Positions 61,446 to 64,000 of a stretch of 64,000 nucleotides of DNA are shown in pieces. Each line of letters starts with the position of its first letter. The stretch's first letter is position 1. The notes below the pieces were generated by a model. That model had not been told where the DNA came from. It saw only the letters and a program-made list of their open reading frames with translations, and made no database searches. The position numbers and the translations under genes are program-made. Origin of the DNA: Streptomyces mirabilis (GTDB lineage: Bacteria > Actinomycetota > Actinomycetes > Streptomycetales > Streptomycetaceae). The DNA lies in assembly GCF_039503195.1 (NCBI RefSeq), contig NZ_JBCJKP010000001.1:6076001-6140000 (forward strand), in the 5' to 3' direction.

Positions 61446-64000
61446 TTACTGCCTGACGGTGAAGTACTGCCAGGCGCCCCAGGTGCTGAGGTTGGTGTTG
61501 TCCTTACTGCTGTGGATGTACTCCGCGGCGATGCGGAACCTGCTGTTGACGGACTTGGTGAGAGTCATCTGGTGGCGGCCGGCGCTGGTGGAACCGAGGG
61601 AGGAGCAGGGGGTGGTGGTCTGCGTGTGCCAGGCGCCGCTGTAGTAGCGCTGCACGCGGAAGACGAGGCACTGGCCGGCCTTGTTGGGTGTGACGGTGAC
61701 GTCCAACTGCTCCTTGGCGGTGTGGTGGTACACCCGGTAGAGGGTGCTGCCGTAGTACGTGTTCGTGTAGTAACCGGAGAGCTTCTCCGAGACCCGTACC
61801 TGGGTCTGCACGCTTCGGGCGACCGTCTTCGGGGCGTACCGGTAGTCGCCGGCGAACACCGCGCTGAACGTGGTGTTGCGGGCGAGCTTGTAGGACCCGG
61901 CCAGGTTGCCGTGGCTGTCCACCGTCCCCGACTTCACCAGGACCGACGTGCCGCCGAACGGCTGGGCGTAGATCGCCACCGTGCGCTTGTTGTACGTCGT
62001 GCCGAGGTGCGCGGTGACCTTGGCGGTCTGACCGTACGCGTATGTCGCGTGGTCGGTGGCGATGGTCAGGGACGTCGAGGTCCGGGAGACCTGGACGGTC
62101 GCGCTGGCGCTGCCCGGCTTGTGCGAGACGTCGCCGCCGTAGGTCACCTTGTAGGTGTTGGCGCCGCCGATCTGCGGGGTGTCCGAGAAGGTGAACGAAC
62201 CGTCCGCGGAGACCTTGGCGTCGGCGAGTGCGGTGCCTGACGTGTGTCCGAGGTCGGTCTTCGTCACCTTGACGACCCCACCGGCGGCGAAGGGCGAGCC
62301 GGAGAGCTTGCCGGACACCGTCAGCTTCTGCGCGCGGGTGGCCGTCGCCGGAGCGGTCAGACTGACCGAGGTGGCCAGCTTGGACACCTGGACGAGGGTC
62401 GTCGTGCTCGCCGTCCCGTGTGTCGCGTCCCCCGCGTAGCTCGCGGCGTAGGTGTACGTGCCCTCGGCGGGCGGGGTGTCGCTGAAGGTGAAGGAGCCGT
62501 CCGCCCCCGTCGTCACGTCGGGCAGCGCCGTTCCGTTCCGCGTGATGTGCGCGACCTGGCCCGCGGGAAGCGCCGCGGACGAGGTCAGGGTGCCGGTGAC
62601 GGTCAGCGTCCGGCCCGGGACGCCCGTGCTCGGGGCGGTGAGGTGGAGCGAGGTGGCCGCCGGCGGCCCCTTGCTGACGACCGGGGCGCTCACCGTCTGC
62701 ACGTCGGCGCTGTCGGCGTTGGCAGCGGAGAAGGCGAGGAGCGCGGTGGATGTCAGCGTCGGTGTCGCGTCCACCACCTGGGTCCCGTCGACCCAGACGT
62801 ACAGATGGCCGGTGGCCACCTGGATGTCGACCTGGTGCGTGCCCTGGCGCAGGGAGCCACTGAGGGGGACCACCGACTGGTAGTCGATCGTCGACGAGTC
62901 GGCCGAACTGCGCCCGACGCCCACGAAGTTCTGTGCCTTGAGAGTGTCGTTCCAGCCGGTGGCGAGTGCGATCACCGTGCCCGGCCGCCCCGCGATGCCG
63001 AGGCTGTCACCGGCTCCGCCCAGCGCCGAGGGGGAGTTCTGGTCCGGGTCGAGGAGAGCGAGCGTCATGCCCTTCCCGCCGGTGCCGGGGCCGAACTTCG
63101 TGGTGAAGGTGGCCCGCAGACCGTCGGTGCGCAGCGGCTTGGTGTACACCGCCGTGCCCGCCTGGTTGCTGGTGGCCGGGGTCAGCTGGACGCCGCCGCC
63201 GTCGGCCTGCACCGCCGAGCCGTTGGTCTGCCACAGTCCGTCGGCGGTCGAGGTGGTCGTGGCGGTGCCGGTACCGGTGCCCTTGACCTGTACGTACATG
63301 GCGCCCTGGGCGTTGCCGTTCGTGTCGGTCCCGGTGCCGGTGACCTCGTAGGAGGCGCTCAGATCCGCGGCCGAACGCGGAGTGAACGTCACGCTCTGCA
63401 CCGCGGTCTGCTCGGGACCGATGATCAGGCCCTCCGAGAGCTGTACCGGGCTGTTGAAGTCACCGGTCGGTGCCTTGGCCTTGGTCACCGTCACCGGGAT
63501 GTTGCCGGTGTTGGTGATGGTGAACGACAGCGACTTCGAGCTGCCGATCGGGACCTGGCCGAAGTCCAGCGAGCTCGTGGAGAACTCCAGGTGCCCCTGC
63601 CCGGTGATGGCCGTCGCGTTGACCGGCACGCTCAGTGTGTGCGTGGCGCCGCCGCCGCTGCTGCTGACCACGAGCGCGTCGCTGTCGACCTGGTCGCCGG
63701 CCGGCGTGTAGGTGACCGAGAGCACGAACGAGCCACCGGCCGGTACGACCGTCCCCGCACTCGGCAGCCCCGAGGCGGAGAAGGCGCCGCGGGGTGCGTC
63801 GACCGAGTCGATGGTCTCCGGTTCGGTACCGGTGTTGGTGATCTGGAGGTTCAGCGTCGAGGTGCTGCCGGTGGGGACCTCCCCGAAGTCGAGGGCGGTG
63901 GGCGCCGCCCCGAAGCCGGGCCTGGTGCCGATGCCGTGGAGGGCGAAGACCAGCTTCTGGCCGTCCGAAAGGTTCGCGGTCAGCGTGCCGTTGATGCCGC
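61446..64000 (-). CDS. large repeat-domain cell-surface protein, partial (N-terminus beyond window)
   Basis: At least 851 residues; the frame is open at the right edge. From the right edge: two Ig-like domains of the ASH/choice-of-anchor D type (ALDFGEVPTGSTSTLNLQITN and SLDFGQVPIGSSKSLSFTITN), a lectin-like jelly-roll domain (about 63270-62700, with DGLWQTNGSAVQADGGGVQL and GHLYVWVDGTQVVDATP), then two Ig-like repeats of the SFTFSDTP type, a third diverged beta domain and a C-terminal domain with two Cys (AGQCLVFRVQ and TTPCSSLGS). No sortase motif at the C-terminus. Probably a secreted or wall-bound adhesin-type protein, perhaps with enzyme domains upstream. Confidence 0.75.
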   Translation of the reverse strand, partial: GINGTLTANLSDGQKLVFALHGIGTRPGFGAAPTALDFGEVPTGSTSTLNLQITNTGTEPETIDSVDAPRGAFSASGLPSAGTVVPAGGSFVLSVTYTPAGDQVDSDALVVSSSGGGATHTLSVPVNATAITGQGHLEFSTSSLDFGQVPIGSSKSLSFTITNTGNIPVTVTKAKAPTGDFNSPVQLSEGLIIGPEQTAVQSVTFTPRSAADLSASYEVTGTGTDTNGNAQGAMYVQVKGTGTGTATTTSTADGLWQTNGSAVQADGGGVQLTPATSNQAGTAVYTKPLRTDGLRATFTTKFGPGTGGKGMTLALLDPDQNSPSALGGAGDSLGIAGRPGTVIALATGWNDTLKAQNFVGVGRSSADSSTIDYQSVVPLSGSLRQGTHQVDIQVATGHLYVWVDGTQVVDATPTLTSTALLAFSAANADSADVQTVSAPVVSKGPPAATSLHLTAPSTGVPGRTLTVTGTLTSSAALPAGQVAHITRNGTALPDVTTGADGSFTFSDTPPAEGTYTYAASYAGDATHGTASTTTLVQVSKLATSVSLTAPATATRAQKLTVSGKLSGSPFAAGGVVKVTKTDLGHTSGTALADAKVSADGSFTFSDTPQIGGANTYKVTYGGDVSHKPGSASATVQVSRTSTSLTIATDHATYAYGQTAKVTAHLGTTYNKRTVAIYAQPFGGTSVLVKSGTVDSHGNLAGSYKLARNTTFSAVFAGDYRYAPKTVARSVQTQVRVSEKLSGYYTNTYYGSTLYRVYHHTAKEQLDVTVTPNKAGQCLVFRVQRYYSGAWHTQTTTPCSSLGSTSAGRHQMTLTKSVNSRFRIAAEYIHSSKDNTNLSTWGAWQYFTVRQ

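Overview
The window is a high-GC actinobacterial chromosome segment, almost certainly from a Streptomyces. The signs are abundant GTG and TTG starts, a 1161-codon rpoB opening with TTG, a 1299-codon rpoC, an acidic N-terminal extension on NusG, Gly/Arg-rich extensions on ribosomal proteins, promoters of the TTGACN-(16-18)-TANNNT type, and an intergenic repeat typical of that genus. The gene order add-aspC-tRNA(Trp)-secE-nusG-rplKA-(lipoproteins)-rplJL-rpoBC-...-rpsL-rpsG-fusA-tuf-...-S10/spc/alpha operons-truA is the genus backbone.

Region by region. 1-2038: add (cut by the window edge) and aspC, both on the minus strand. 2174-8720: tRNA-Trp, secE-nusG, rplKA, two paralogous lipoproteins and rplJL with a leader hairpin. 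9040-16809: rpoBC behind a near-consensus promoter. 16840-24517: a minus-strand accessory block. Read in the direction of transcription it encodes a Crp/Fnr-type regulator, a class III nucleotide-cyclase-like protein, a STAND-like/helical-repeat protein, a band-7-like protein, a small membrane protein of the Pycsar-effector (PycTM) type and a membrane M48 metallopeptidase. 24799-29475: rpsL-rpsG-fusA-tuf. 29524-42859: a second accessory block with several gene relics (GH115 C-terminus, Uma2 fragment, HTH protein, a DISARM drmD broken by an in-frame stop), a P450, and an orphan type VII secretion-associated set (ESX-like proteins, mycosin, alpha/beta-hydrolase effector candidate, lipoprotein). 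43003-60351: S10, spc and alpha operons with secY, adk, map, infA, rpmJ, rpoA and rplQ. 60393-64000: truA, then a large repeat-rich surface protein that runs off the right edge.

The most interesting material is the 16.8-24.5 kb block. Its last five genes are tightly packed, with two 4-nt GTGA overlaps. The cyclase-like protein keeps the metal-binding Asp and the Asn signatures of class III cyclases, and its C-terminus is reached only by a -1 shift at a G-run heptamer of the X XXY YYZ type. That shifted C-terminus carries a glycine-rich motif that recurs almost unchanged at the N-terminus of the next protein. This suggests a cyclic-nucleotide or homotypic-assembly signalling system ending in membrane effectors, possibly anti-phage. 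The function is inferred; the gene order, overlaps, motifs and frameshift are read directly from the sequence.

A 29-nt sequence is identical in the leaders of the rpsL and rpsJ operons, which hints at a shared control element for the two ribosomal protein transcripts.
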